Source: Dehalococcoidia bacterium (GTDB lineage: Bacteria; Chloroflexota; Dehalococcoidia; Dehalococcoidales; CSSed11-197). From it: a stretch of 34,625 nucleotides of DNA. The notes beneath the pieces are model-generated. The model ran no database searches, had not been told where the DNA came from, and saw only the letters and a list, made by a program, of their open reading frames with translations. Positions 1 to 7,633 of this stretch are shown here, piece by piece (within the stretch, counting starts at the first letter, position 1; each line of letters begins with the position of its first letter). The position numbers and the translations under genes are program-made. Location of the stretch: the NCBI GenBank assembly GCA_003552785.1, contig PUOQ01000064.1, positions 1-34,625 of the forward strand. Reading direction: 5' to 3'.

Positions 1-166
1 AGTGGTTTTCTCCTGGCCGGGAATGGGTACTCTTATTTATGATGCTATCGGCGCCCGGGACTATCCGCTGTTGCAATCCGCCTTTTTCATTATTGCAGTA
101 TGTGTGCTCGTTGCCAATTTTGTGGCCGATTTATTGTATAGCAAGCTGGACCCGAGGACCGGTTGA
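1..166 (+). CDS. ABC transporter permease, C-terminal end (partial, DppB/OppB-like)
   Basis: This is the last 54 codons of a gene that begins upstream of the window; the frame starts at base 2 and ends in TGA at 164-166. The visible residues contain VVFSWPGMGTLIYDAI and a final hydrophobic stretch followed by SKLDPRTG. That matches the end of DppB/OppB-type inner-membrane permeases of peptide/nickel importers, which typically finish with 'FSWPGMG...AI..RDYP' and 'D.LY...DPR'. The next gene starts at ATG 166 in an overlapping TGATG, so the two permease subunits are translationally coupled. Family assignment is confident from this tail and the three genes that follow. The substrate cannot be read from the sequence. 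Confidence 0.85.
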   Translation, partial: VVFSWPGMGTLIYDAIGARDYPLLQSAFFIIAVCVLVANFVADLLYSKLDPRTG

Positions 167-1005
167 TGAATCTGTTGCGGGCTGTAAAATCTAACAGCTT
201 GATCGCTACCGGAGCAGTAACTCTGGCGGTTTTGTTGCTTGTGGCTCTATTTGCGCCTTTTCTTGCACCCCATGACCCATGGCATTATTATCAGGCATTT
301 CTCCCACCTTCAATTGACCATTTGCTGGGCACCAACGATGTCGGTCAGGATATTTTTTCAGAACTTGTTTTTGCCGGCAGGGTGTCACTCTCGGTTGGGT
401 TTCTTGCAGCGCTTATTGCCACGTTTATCGGAGTTTCGGCAGGCACACTGGCCGGTTTCAGGCGCGGCATACTGGATAATATATTGATGGGGATGACTGA
501 CGTAGCTCTGGTTGTTCCTGCCTTGCCACTTATTATTCTTATTTCAGTATACATTGGGCCGGGGTTTTTTAATATTGCTCTGGTTATTGGGCTAATTTTA
601 TGGCCGGTGATGGCACGGGTTGTCCGTTCCCGGGTTTTAAGTCTGCGAGAATCCGGTTACGTAGAGTCTGCCAGGGCACTGGGAGCTGGAAACTGGTGGA
701 TAATGACTCGCCACGTTTTACCCAATGCATTACCGATCATAGCTGCAAAATTTGTATTAACCCTGGCTTCAGCCATGCTAATCGAAGCCTCAATAAGCTT
801 TCTGGGCCTCGGTGACCCTTCTGCAAAAAGTTGGGGCAGCATGCTGCATTATGCTTTTTCAAGAGGGGGCTTTATACGCGAAATGTGGTGGTGGTACCTG
901 CCTCCAGGGTTGCTTATAGGACTTTCAATTTTTGGGTTAAATTTAATTAACCTTGGGTTTGAAGACAAAGGGGACCCGCGCTTAAAAAGGATGCTTGAGA
1001 GATGA
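166..1005 (+). CDS. ABC transporter permease, DppC/OppC-like
   Basis: Second membrane subunit of a peptide/opine/nickel-class ABC importer. It has an N-terminal transmembrane segment (about residues 13-33), then PHDPWHYYQAFLPPSIDHLLGTNDVGQD, the usual DppC periplasmic lead-in ('P..HLLGTD..GRD'). Several more hydrophobic helices follow, with the cytoplasmic EAA-type loop ESARALGAGNWWIMTRHVLP that contacts the ATPases. Length (279 aa) is normal for the family. A TTG at 163 could be used, but ATG 166 overlaps the preceding stop by one base as expected for coupling, so I chose it. It is followed by an ATGA overlap with the first ATPase gene. Substrate unknown: peptides, nickel or other small ligands are all possible. 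Confidence 0.92.
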   Translation: MNLLRAVKSNSLIATGAVTLAVLLLVALFAPFLAPHDPWHYYQAFLPPSIDHLLGTNDVGQDIFSELVFAGRVSLSVGFLAALIATFIGVSAGTLAGFRRGILDNILMGMTDVALVVPALPLIILISVYIGPGFFNIALVIGLILWPVMARVVRSRVLSLRESGYVESARALGAGNWWIMTRHVLPNALPIIAAKFVLTLASAMLIEASISFLGLGDPSAKSWGSMLHYAFSRGGFIREMWWWYLPPGLLIGLSIFGLNLINLGFEDKGDPRLKRMLER

Positions 1006-2012
1006 AAAACCTGCTTTGCGTAACAGGTTTACATGTAAACTTTGAAACTTCAACGGGAGCTGTCCGTGCAAACAGGGGAGTAAACCTGACGGTGGAAAAA
1101 CAGGAACGGCTGGGAGTCATGGGAGAAAGTGGCTGCGGTAAAACAGTTCTTATGCTTTCCCTGATGCGCCTGCAGCAACCCGGCGTAATAGCTAAAGGTT
1201 CAATAATATTTAACGGCCGTGACATTACCGGGTTGAGTGAAAATCAGATGCGTCATATAAGGGGCAGAGGTATTGCTCTTATCCCTCAGAACCATTCAAC
1301 CGCTCTGAATCCTGTGTATACAGTTGGACAGCAGCTGGGGGAGACAATTGGGCGGAGGCATGGTAGAACCGGCTTGTGGCAGATTATTAGGACAAGGCAA
1401 CCCGGATACGGCTCTCCGGCTTACAATGAAATTAAAGACCTGTTTAATCGCATGAATTTCGGGGATGAAAGGTTTTTTAAGAGGCTGCTGGATAGTTATC
1501 CGCATGAGTTGTCCGGTGGTATGCGCCAGCGTGTCCTGATCGGCATGGCTCTGCTGCTTGAACCGCAACTGGTAATTGCCGATGAACCTACAACTGCTCT
1601 GGACAGGGCTACCCGGCTCGAGATACTTGAACTGCTTGGTATGCTTGCCGGTAAAACCACCCTGATAGTTGTGAGTCACGAGGTTGATGCTATTAAAAGT
1701 ATTTGTAACCGGGTAGCGGTTATGTATGGCGGGCGAGTGGTCGAATTCGGTAAAACTTCAGCGGTTCTTTCAAGCCCAAAGCATCCATATACCCGGCTGC
1801 TTCTCAAGAGTCAGCAGTTCAAGCGAGGCGGGTCCATAAGCATAACTGCCGGGGCGCTTGACATGGTTACTTTTCCTTCCGGTTGCCCCTTCTACCCACT
1901 TTGCCCTCAAGTAATGCCGGTTTGTTCTCAGGTCGAGCCGGCTGAGGTAGCAACCGGTGAAGGGGTCGTTGCCTGCCATCTTTACCATGGAGGCAAAGAA
2001 TGCTGGAAGTAA
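1002..2012 (+). CDS. ABC transporter ATP-binding protein, DppD/OppD-like
   Basis: Cytoplasmic ATPase subunit (336 aa) that powers the importer. The Walker A motif GESGCGKT lies at residues 41-48, the signature is LSGGMRQR, and Walker B is LVIADEPTTALD, followed by the switch histidine in VVSHEV. The C-terminus carries the oligopeptide-transporter extension with cysteines in GCPFYPLCPQVMPVC and a final ACHLY; in DppD/OppD this cysteine-rich tail (oligo_HPY) can bind an Fe-S cluster. The ATG overlaps the permease stop (ATGA), and the end overlaps the next ATPase by 13 bp, so all four subunits form one operon. Subfamily assignment is firm; the ligand is not determined. Confidence 0.92.
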   Translation: MKNLLCVTGLHVNFETSTGAVRANRGVNLTVEKQERLGVMGESGCGKTVLMLSLMRLQQPGVIAKGSIIFNGRDITGLSENQMRHIRGRGIALIPQNHSTALNPVYTVGQQLGETIGRRHGRTGLWQIIRTRQPGYGSPAYNEIKDLFNRMNFGDERFFKRLLDSYPHELSGGMRQRVLIGMALLLEPQLVIADEPTTALDRATRLEILELLGMLAGKTTLIVVSHEVDAIKSICNRVAVMYGGRVVEFGKTSAVLSSPKHPYTRLLLKSQQFKRGGSISITAGALDMVTFPSGCPFYPLCPQVMPVCSQVEPAEVATGEGVVACHLYHGGKECWK

Positions 2013-2962
2013 GAAACTTAAGCAAGAACTTCACATTGGGCCATAATCTATTGGCCCGTCTTGGTCATTCGGATCAAATTATTCAGGCAGTCCGCAATGT
2101 TTCGTTTGGTGTAAAAAGGGGCGAGATATTCGGTATTGCAGGTAAAAGCGGATCAGGTAAAACAACGCTGGGTAAAACAATATTGAGGCTGCTTGAGCCG
2201 GACGGCGGCAGCGTTTTGTATAAAGGCAGTGAAATATTTAAATTCAGCCCAGGGGATCTGAAGCAATATCGCCGCCAGGTGCAGGTGGTTTTTCAGGATG
2301 CAGATTCAACCCTGAACCCGCGCCAGAGTCTGTATTCGGCTCTGGAAGAACCGCTGCTGATTCACTGCGTGGGTGCCAAAAAACAAAGGCAGAAGGCCAT
2401 AAGCAAGGCGCTTGAGCAGGTTAATCTGCCTTATTCGCTTACAGGGCGCTATCCTTCGGAGCTTTCCGGCGGGCAGCGCCGCCGCGCGGCCCTGGCAAGG
2501 GCGCTGGTACTGGAGCCGGAATTAATCATTGCCGATGAGCCCAATACAGGCCTGGATCCGGTAGTTTCGGCTCAGGTGCTTGCCCTGTTACTTGAATTGA
2601 ACCGGCAACATAATCTGAGCCTCATATTAATCTCGCACGATTTAGCCGCAATTAATTACCTCAGCAACCGGGTTGCAGTTATGTATGGCGGGAAAATTGT
2701 GGAGATGATAGACGGGAGCATGTTTGAATTCTTTTCTCGTCATCCCTATACACGCTTTTTGCAGGGCTTTAATGGCGATGTAATTTTGCAAAACGGGGTT
2801 TGTGATGTTCATGCAAAAAGCAGGGTTTCAGATGAAGGTTGTGTTTATGTTGCCTGCTGCCCGGAAGCCCGGGATGAGTGTTTTAAAGCCAGCCCGGAAT
2901 TAACCCGGGTAGCTTTCGGGCACCTGGTTGCCTGTCACAGGGTTCACGGTCCGGGGAGGTAA
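2000..2962 (+). CDS. ABC transporter ATP-binding protein, DppF/OppF-like
   Basis: Second ATPase of the importer (320 aa), expected to heterodimerise with the upstream ATPase. Walker A is GKSGSGKT (residues 48-55), the Q-loop is in VVFQDADSTLNPR, the signature is LSGGQRRRAALARAL, Walker B is LIIADEPNTGLD and the H-loop is LISHD. The 'STLNPR' stretch is typical of DppF/OppF. A cysteine-rich tail (CVYVACCPEARDEC...VACH) mirrors that of the partner. This is the last gene of the operon; no solute-binding protein gene lies between 166 and 3050, so it must be upstream of the window or elsewhere. There is no convincing terminator in the 88 bp before the convergent gene. Confidence 0.92.
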   Translation: MLEVRNLSKNFTLGHNLLARLGHSDQIIQAVRNVSFGVKRGEIFGIAGKSGSGKTTLGKTILRLLEPDGGSVLYKGSEIFKFSPGDLKQYRRQVQVVFQDADSTLNPRQSLYSALEEPLLIHCVGAKKQRQKAISKALEQVNLPYSLTGRYPSELSGGQRRRAALARALVLEPELIIADEPNTGLDPVVSAQVLALLLELNRQHNLSLILISHDLAAINYLSNRVAVMYGGKIVEMIDGSMFEFFSRHPYTRFLQGFNGDVILQNGVCDVHAKSRVSDEGCVYVACCPEARDECFKASPELTRVAFGHLVACHRVHGPGR

Positions 2963-3050
2963 AGATGCTTCATGTAACAATTAAATAATGGTTTTTCGCA
3001 GGGGTTATTTTTGATATGTAAACATAATTTATTGCCTGGCAAGAACACTA

Positions 3051-4394
3051 TTATTTTCTTTTGGTCCATTTCACATTATCATCAATCTGGCTAACATTGA
3101 AGCGCAGTAAATCCATAACTTCCTCCTGCCACTGTTTATTTGAAGAATATATTACCCGGCCTATAAACAGGTCTCGCAGGATCCTCAGGGATGGTATTTG
3201 CTGTAATGCTTCCCGGTATTTACGATAGCGTGGCTCCCGCAGCCTTTCCTCTGGAAGGTAGACAGGCTCGCGCCTGAAATTTATTGCCTGCATGCAGCGG
3301 TTTACATATTTTACAAAGGTTTCTACTGCGCTTTCCAGGTTTTGCGGGCACTGATAGAAAGCATAGTCGCTGCGGCTGACAATCCGAAAAAAATAGGTAG
3401 CTTTACTTCCACCCTTGCCGCTTACTGCTTCCATAGCTATGGCGTTGCCCGGCTCCGAGTGGTTGGTGGAATAAATGGGTATAAGCAGCCATATGTATTC
3501 CCCTCCCCCAATCTTACCCATCAGGCCCTTTTTTATGCCTGCATATATTTCGTTTTCTTGAGCTATAGATGTCAGGAAATTGTACTTTTCTTTTATGCCC
3601 GTTTGAGCCAGCTTTTTTTCAAGCTCCGACCAGAGGTTCGGAGATACGCCTTCGATTTCTGAGCGTTTTACAGCTTTACCCTCTTTCATTAAACGTGAAG
3701 CTTTACGTATAACCGTTGGGCTTATCCCTGGCAATAACTCGCCCAGGGTGCATTGTACTTTAAAATAAAGCTCTTCCATTGCCCTGGAAAGCTCTTGTAA
3801 AAGCAGGTCAAATTGCTGGCCCAACATGGAAAAAATATACTTTTCGCCCCAGTCGGTAAATATGCTTAATTTGCAACCCTTGCTTTTAAATTCAAAAATT
3901 TCACCATATGACAACCTGACGATTTCCCCTGTACCGGGCAGTATAACAACGGAGCTGTCATAAATTCTGATTTCGCTTTTTCCAATAATATGCTCTTTAC
4001 CTTCATCGTTTATAAACGTCACCTGCCCCGCAATGCCCGGCATTTTCAAGTTTTCGTTTACCAGTAAATCCTTTAAAAGCACTTCGTTGCGCAAACCTGA
4101 AAGTACTCTTAAAAAGTCATCATAGCGATACTCCAGGTTAAAAAGTGAAAGGGTTTCCCCGGAAGTGCAAGTCAGTTTCGCTTTGTAATCCTGCCTGTAA
4201 ACTTTGATAATATCACGGTACTGCAGGTGGAGGACCTCTTTACGGGCCTGGATTATAGAAATTCCCTCTTCCGTCAGCCGCGCAATAGCTTCTCCGCTTG
4301 TTATGTCTTCACCGTATATATCAGAAAGCAGGTAGCTAACCGGGCACTCGAATTTATTGTCGGCTTTTGTTTCTTTGTGGATTTTATCGTTCAT
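3051..4394 (-). CDS. hypothetical protein, 447 aa
   Basis: I do not recognise this protein. It has no signal peptide or membrane helix and is predicted cytosolic. The N-terminal part begins with FECPVSYLLSDIYGEDITSGEAIARL, which suggests a small helical module. The middle (about 85-210) is rich in beta-type hydrophobic alternation with GKSEIRIYDSSVVILPGTGEIVRLSYGEI, which could be a PH-like or GRAM-like beta domain; this is inference. A helical section follows (LGELLPGISPTVIRKASRLMKEG), then a second mixed region (YIWLLIPIYS... ATYFFRIVSRSDYAFYQC). It stands alone on the minus strand, convergent with the ABC operon. The ATG at 4394 has no good Shine-Dalgarno, so the start is uncertain by a few codons. 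Its length and regular codon use support a real gene. Confidence 0.75.
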   Translation of the reverse strand: MNDKIHKETKADNKFECPVSYLLSDIYGEDITSGEAIARLTEEGISIIQARKEVLHLQYRDIIKVYRQDYKAKLTCTSGETLSLFNLEYRYDDFLRVLSGLRNEVLLKDLLVNENLKMPGIAGQVTFINDEGKEHIIGKSEIRIYDSSVVILPGTGEIVRLSYGEIFEFKSKGCKLSIFTDWGEKYIFSMLGQQFDLLLQELSRAMEELYFKVQCTLGELLPGISPTVIRKASRLMKEGKAVKRSEIEGVSPNLWSELEKKLAQTGIKEKYNFLTSIAQENEIYAGIKKGLMGKIGGGEYIWLLIPIYSTNHSEPGNAIAMEAVSGKGGSKATYFFRIVSRSDYAFYQCPQNLESAVETFVKYVNRCMQAINFRREPVYLPEERLREPRYRKYREALQQIPSLRILRDLFIGRVIYSSNKQWQEEVMDLLRFNVSQIDDNVKWTKRK

Positions 4395-4677
4395 TATGGT
4401 GTGTTTGAACTAAATTCTGAGGTGTATTTTGGCATGGAAAGCAACGTTTTACAGGGTATTCTACAACCAGAGGCAAACCGTTGCAAGAAAGTGATGCTGG
4501 CTATAAAATACCAAAAAAAGAAAGTGTTTGTGCTGGAACCCGGTTAAAAACTTTCCTTAAAAGACTCTTTGTTGGATTATAAATGCAAATTCTTAAAACA
4601 AAATAATTAAATTTGTGCTTATGTTATATAATTAAGGTAAAGGATTGAGTCCTGGCAGGGAGATAATATTTGAGAGT
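4395..4677. promoter_or_regulatory. divergent intergenic region, candidate -10 at 4627-4632
   Basis: This 283-bp AT-rich stretch separates the minus-strand 447-aa gene from the plus-strand DUF2905 gene. A perfect TATAAT lies at 4627-4632, about 46 bp upstream of the DUF2905 ATG. I could not find a good -35 at 16-18 bp spacing, so the promoter is only a candidate. Plus-strand readings from about 4430 to 4547 overlap the 5' end of the divergent gene and have no family signature, so I left them out. Confidence 0.35.
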
Positions 4678-4911
4678 ATGGGTGGCATGGAGAACCTTGG
4701 CAAAATTCTCATAATTACCGGGGCGGTGATTGCCGTAATGGGTTTGATATTTTTGTTCTGGAACAAGGTACCGTTTCTGGGAAAATTACCGGGCGACATC
4801 TTTTTTCATAGAGGAAGCTTCCAAATAATATTTCCTGTGGCTACCTTCCTTCTAATCAGCCTTGTTTTAACAGTCATAATTAACCTTGTCATATGGTTTT
4901 CCGGAAGGTAA
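4678..4911 (+). CDS. DUF2905 family small membrane protein
   Basis: A 77-aa protein with two transmembrane helices. The first follows LGKILIITGAVIAVMGLIFLFW; the linker is KVPFLGKLPGDIFFHRGSFQIIFPV, and the second helix ends in LVIWFSGR. The LPGD...RG(S/N)F...FP linker is the hallmark of DUF2905, a widespread small integral-membrane family of unknown function that is often 65-75 aa. The frame is open back to a TTG at 4645, but the family normally starts just before the 'LGK' stretch, so ATG 4678 (or 4687) is more likely. It appears monocistronic. Confidence 0.82.
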   Translation: MGGMENLGKILIITGAVIAVMGLIFLFWNKVPFLGKLPGDIFFHRGSFQIIFPVATFLLISLVLTVIINLVIWFSGR

Positions 4912-5231
4912 AACGAGATAAATCCGGAATCTAGATTTTGTTTTTCAACAATTTAGCAGCAGAGTTTAGTTTAATGCCCTTACATCCTTAACTTCACTTT
5001 ATATCCTTAATTTCACTGGCCGCCGGGAATATCAGGCCTGGTGCCCCGCTTAATCTGCAGGGCAGTTAAGTTTGGCGGTAAAAAGTTTTTGCCCAAATTA
5101 TAAGTTTTTAAAAGATAATTGCCAAAGCTTGTTTCAAGTGTGATACAATTACGAAAATTTTTAACTGCTCAGTCCGGGTTTTTGCCGGGCAGCTTTACTT
5201 TTCTAAGGCAGCGGTAAAAAAGGAGAATGTG
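4912..5231. promoter_or_regulatory. intergenic region with a promoter for the DegV gene
   Basis: This non-coding stretch of about 320 bp has no reading frame worth calling. It contains a promoter-like pair: TTGCCA (5119-5124) and TACAAT (5144-5149), separated by 19 bp, about 80 bp upstream of the DegV start. A ribosome-binding site AGGAG at 5221-5225 lies 6 nt before ATG 5232. An imperfect 15-bp tandem repeat at 4984-5017 is listed separately. Confidence 0.5.
4984..5017 (+). repeat. two-copy imperfect direct repeat, 15 nt, 19-nt period
   Basis: ATCCTTAACTTCACT (4984-4998) is repeated as ATCCTTAATTTCACT (5003-5017), with one mismatch. It lies in the intergenic region upstream of the DegV gene. 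It may be a protein-binding site or simple low-complexity drift; nothing else in the window copies it that I noticed. Confidence 0.45.
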
Positions 5232-6071
5232 ATGAAGGTTCAGGTTGTTACAGACAGCACCTCTGACATCCCGCAGGAAGTGGCAAAGCAGATGGGCATC
5301 ATAGTGGTGCCGGTCCATTTGAGGTTTGGCAACAAAGATTACCTTGACGGAGTGGATATTCAAACTAATGAGTTTTATTCAATGCTGGCCTCTTCTGCCG
5401 ACCATCCGGCGACTTCTCAGCCCAACCCGGAAGATTTCTCGTCTGTTTATCGTGAGTACTGCGGGGCAACCGGTGGCATTGTTTCCATTCATGTATCATC
5501 TAAAATCAGCGGCACCTTTAATTCAGCAGTGATGGCAAAAAATACACTAAAAAGCCAGTGTCCGATTGAAGTTGTAGACTCCAAATTCAATTCAGCCGGT
5601 CTTGGGCTGGTGGTTATGGCCGCAGCAAGGGCAGCCAGGGCTGGTGCGAGTGTTGAACAGGTGGCGAATGAAGCCAGGGAGGCCGTTGGTAAAGTAGGTA
5701 TGTTTGGCATGTTTGAAACCATGAAATACCTGGCGCGAAGCGGCAGGGTGAATAAAACCATAGCTACTGCCTCCCGAATACTTAATGTTATGCCCCTTCT
5801 TACATTTCATGATGGGGAAATTGTCCGTGGCGGATTGGTACGTACTGTCAACAAAGGCATGGACAGGATTTATGATTACGTTAGAAGAAATATTCCTATA
5901 AGTGAGCTTGTCATAGTCCATAGCAAAGTAGCCGACCGGGCGGTCCTGCTAAAAAAGCGGTTGAGTGAATTCATAGAAGAAGAAAAAATTTCTATAGATG
6001 AACTGGGTCCCAGTCTGGGAGTGCATGGCGGCCCCGGCGTATTACTGGCAGCTATAAGAAGGGCTGAATAA
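5232..6071 (+). CDS. DegV family fatty-acid-binding protein
   Basis: A 279-aa DegV protein. This family binds a fatty acid in a cleft between two alpha/beta domains; in Firmicutes, FakB proteins present the bound fatty acid to the kinase FakA for acyl-phosphate formation. Diagnostic stretches are VTDSTSDIPQEVAKQMGIIVVPVHLRFGNKDYLDGVDI, TSQPNPEDF, and SSKISGTFNSAVMAK, where the Ser/Thr pair binds the carboxylate. The C-terminal GPSLGVHGGPGVLLAAI is also typical. The frame allows a GTG three bases earlier (5229), but ATG 5232 has the better AGGAG spacing. No fakA-like kinase is in the window, so whether this is a FakB partner is unknown. A small gap (25 bp) separates it from the downstream membrane protein gene. 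Confidence 0.93.
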   Translation: MKVQVVTDSTSDIPQEVAKQMGIIVVPVHLRFGNKDYLDGVDIQTNEFYSMLASSADHPATSQPNPEDFSSVYREYCGATGGIVSIHVSSKISGTFNSAVMAKNTLKSQCPIEVVDSKFNSAGLGLVVMAAARAARAGASVEQVANEAREAVGKVGMFGMFETMKYLARSGRVNKTIATASRILNVMPLLTFHDGEIVRGGLVRTVNKGMDRIYDYVRRNIPISELVIVHSKVADRAVLLKKRLSEFIEEEKISIDELGPSLGVHGGPGVLLAAIRRAE

Positions 6072-6095
6072 ATAACAGTAATTAAGGTAGTAGCA

Positions 6096-6635
6096 ATGAT
6101 GGAAATAGAACAGTTAATTTTACTGGCAATTAATATTGTGGGCGGTATAGCGGTTATTAGTAGCTATGTTCTGTGCCTGAAATCTCAGGAGGGTGGAGCC
6201 GATGCACTGTGGGGCGGTGTGCCTCAAAAAATCCGCCCGGCCTATGGTATTTCAATGATTATTGCTGCACTGGGTTATTTTGCCTTTCTGTCTTATATTT
6301 TTTTCCAACTTGAACCTGCTACAGTAACCATAGCCGGTACATTCAGTTACAATATTTTTTATGCCGTTTTTGTTTTAATTCTTTTACCTTCCGCACTTTG
6401 GATGCCACTTACCAGCAAGTACGTAGACAGGCCAGCTGCGTTAAAATGGGTTGGTGTGCGCCTGGTTTTGTTTATTGTTGGCCTGGCCTCGATCGGGTTA
6501 GTCTGGACCTTGTTAAGCCTGGACGGCATTCAGAGAGATTTCTACCTGTGGCTTGCAGTTGCCGGCAGCGGCTATTTCGCATTCCACACCATGGTTCTTG
6601 ATGCCATAATCTGGGCCGCTCTATTTAAGAAATAA
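6096..6635 (+). CDS. conserved membrane protein, paralogue of the 7634-8170 gene
   Basis: A 179-aa integral membrane protein with about five hydrophobic helices. I do not recognise a named family. It is clearly paralogous to the minus-strand gene at 7634-8170: both share INI(V/I)GG(I/V)(A/S)VI, the loop GGADALWGGVP..IR (here EGGADALWGGVPQKIRPAY), the motif LLPSALWMPLT, and a C-terminal GYFAFHTMVLDAIIW. The tryptophan-rich, proline-containing loops superficially recall TspO/MBR proteins, but the TspO signature is not present. It follows the DegV gene by 25 bp with a weak AAGGTAG site before ATG 6096, so it is likely co-transcribed. Function unknown. Confidence 0.8.
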   Translation: MMEIEQLILLAINIVGGIAVISSYVLCLKSQEGGADALWGGVPQKIRPAYGISMIIAALGYFAFLSYIFFQLEPATVTIAGTFSYNIFYAVFVLILLPSALWMPLTSKYVDRPAALKWVGVRLVLFIVGLASIGLVWTLLSLDGIQRDFYLWLAVAGSGYFAFHTMVLDAIIWAALFKK

Positions 6636-6660
6636 CCTTTATTCTCCGTAGTAGCATAGG

Positions 6661-6700
6661 GTTAAAAAGGGCAGACTGGTAGCGATCTACCAGTCTGCCC
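6661..6700 (-). terminator. intrinsic terminator for the lipoprotein gene (minus strand)
   Basis: A perfect 14-bp stem, GGGCAGACTGGTAG (6669-6682) pairing with 6687-6700, has a 4-nt loop (6683-6686). Read on the minus strand it is followed by a run of five T (complement of 6664-6668), so it is a classical rho-independent terminator just past the end of the minus-strand lipoprotein gene at 6720. The plus-strand side lacks a T-run, so it may be only a weak stop for the gene ending at 6635. Confidence 0.82.
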
Positions 6701-6719
6701 GATTACAGGGTAAGTGCCG

Positions 6720-7133
6720 TTATCCGTTTCCCTGATCGCTGATGAGTTCCTGCGCCAGCATATCCCACACACCGTCCATTACGGCACTTATTACTTGGCC
6801 CTGCTCTATTGTGACCATTGCTTCATGGGGCGTTATTACCTCCAGTAACATCTGTCCGGTCCTGTCGCCATAGCCGTATTGACGGCTTTCAAATTCAAAA
6901 ACAAAAGTCCAGGCATTTTCAATATCGGGGTAAAGTGTCTCCGTAAGCACCAGAGTCTCCTCCATGCCATCAAAAGCAAATGTTGGGCTTTGCCTGACAA
7001 ACTGCTCTGCTTTTTGCCTGGCCTTTCCTTCGGTGAGGGCGTCCTGTCCGCTGGCGACCTGGCTTGAGCAGGCTGTTGCCATCAGCGGGAGTATTACCAT
7101 AGACGAGATAAGTATGTATTTGAAACCTTTCAT
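6720..7133 (-). CDS. small lipoprotein, unknown function
   Basis: A 137-aa exported protein. The N-terminus MKGFKYILISSMVILPLMATAC is a charged, hydrophobic signal ending at a lipobox-like ATAC (Cys22), so it should be a membrane-anchored lipoprotein; the Ala at -3 is less usual than Leu. The mature part is acidic, with ARQKAEQFVRQSPTFAFDG and AWTFVFEFESRQYGYGDRTGQ, and resembles small proteins with a single PepSY-like or NTF2-like beta sheet, though I cannot assign a family. The start is supported by a GGAGGG site 8 nt upstream. A strong terminator follows at 6661-6700. It lies downstream of the selenoprotein gene on the same strand, about 118 bp away. Confidence 0.8.
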   Translation of the reverse strand: MKGFKYILISSMVILPLMATACSSQVASGQDALTEGKARQKAEQFVRQSPTFAFDGMEETLVLTETLYPDIENAWTFVFEFESRQYGYGDRTGQMLLEVITPHEAMVTIEQGQVISAVMDGVWDMLAQELISDQGNG

Positions 7134-7251
7134 TTATGTATCCCTCCGATTATTCACATTCAATAATATTAACGCTCAAAATCGTTAAGGGATAGCAGTT
7201 CCCGGTGTCAATCTAGAATGTTTTCTTTTTAAACATTAAATTTACGGCTGA

Positions 7252-7599
7252 CTAGACGCCTGCTTCTTTTTCAAGGTAGCTGGCACTGGCTCCGAAGTGG
7301 ACATTTCCATTTATTATTACCACCGGCCGGCGAACCAGGCGTGGCTCTTTAAGCATAAGCTCAATAAGTTCTTCATCGCTTAGCTTTTCTTTATCGAGGC
7401 CGAGCTTTTTATAGGCAGGGCTTTTAAAATTAAACATTTCTTCTGGTGAGTTGGTTTTCAGTATGGAAGTTATTTCATCCCGGGAGAACTTGTTCTTGAA
7501 AAAATCCCTTTCATCCAGATTGTAACCCTTTTGCAAAAGAAACTCTTTTGCTTTACGGCAGGTATTTCATTTTGTCCAGCAATAGAAATGGATTTTCAT
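7252..7599 (-). CDS. ArsC/Spx-like redox protein with in-frame UGA (probable selenocysteine)
   Basis: A 115-codon gene of the ArsC/Spx/YffB thioredoxin-fold family. Starting at ATG 7599 it reads MKIHFYCWTK-(UGA)-NTCRKAKEFLLQKGYNL, and the UGA (7567-7569) falls exactly where family members have the first Cys of CxxC (Y..KC.TCRKA). The rest contains KSPAYKKLGL and RLVRRPVVIINGNVHFGAS, matching the ArsC-family C-terminus with its 'RRP' substrate loop. An AAAGGAG site sits 6 nt before the ATG, which would be odd for a dead reading frame. A SECIS-like hairpin follows the UGA (separate entry). Automated calling would truncate it to about 94 aa from a non-canonical start at 7536 and lose both the active site and the start. 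Predicted function is thiol/selenol redox chemistry; the substrate is unknown. A sequencing error or pseudogene is the alternative. Confidence 0.8.
7533..7551 (-). promoter_or_regulatory. candidate bacterial SECIS hairpin
   Basis: On the minus strand a perfect 7-bp stem GCAAAAG / CUUUUGC encloses the 5-nt loop AGUUU. The apical loop begins 22 nt after the UGA at 7567-7569. Bacterial SECIS elements lie inside the coding region directly after the UGA, with a short apical loop that has a G among its first two bases and a UGA-to-loop distance of roughly 16-37 nt. All three conditions hold here. An extra outer pairing ACC/GGU is possible. Function (SelB recruitment) is inferred, since no sel gene is in the window. 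Confidence 0.75.
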
Positions 7600-7633
7600 A
7601 ATTACTCCTTTTAATTAACAAATTATTTTGGCT

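Noticed and set aside
1296..1679. 127-aa minus-strand open frame
   Set aside because: It lies wholly within the ABC ATPase gene on the other strand, has no family signature, and is explained as a codon-bias shadow.
6669..6700. Plus-strand terminator of the membrane-protein gene at 6096-6635
   Set aside because: The strong hairpin has its T-run only on the minus strand, so it belongs mainly to the lipoprotein gene.
7252..7536. Truncated 94-aa ArsC-like protein starting from TTG 7536
   Set aside because: It lacks the active-site CxxC and has no ribosome-binding site. The frame reads back through one UGA to a proper ATG with AAAGGAG, so the longer form is the gene.
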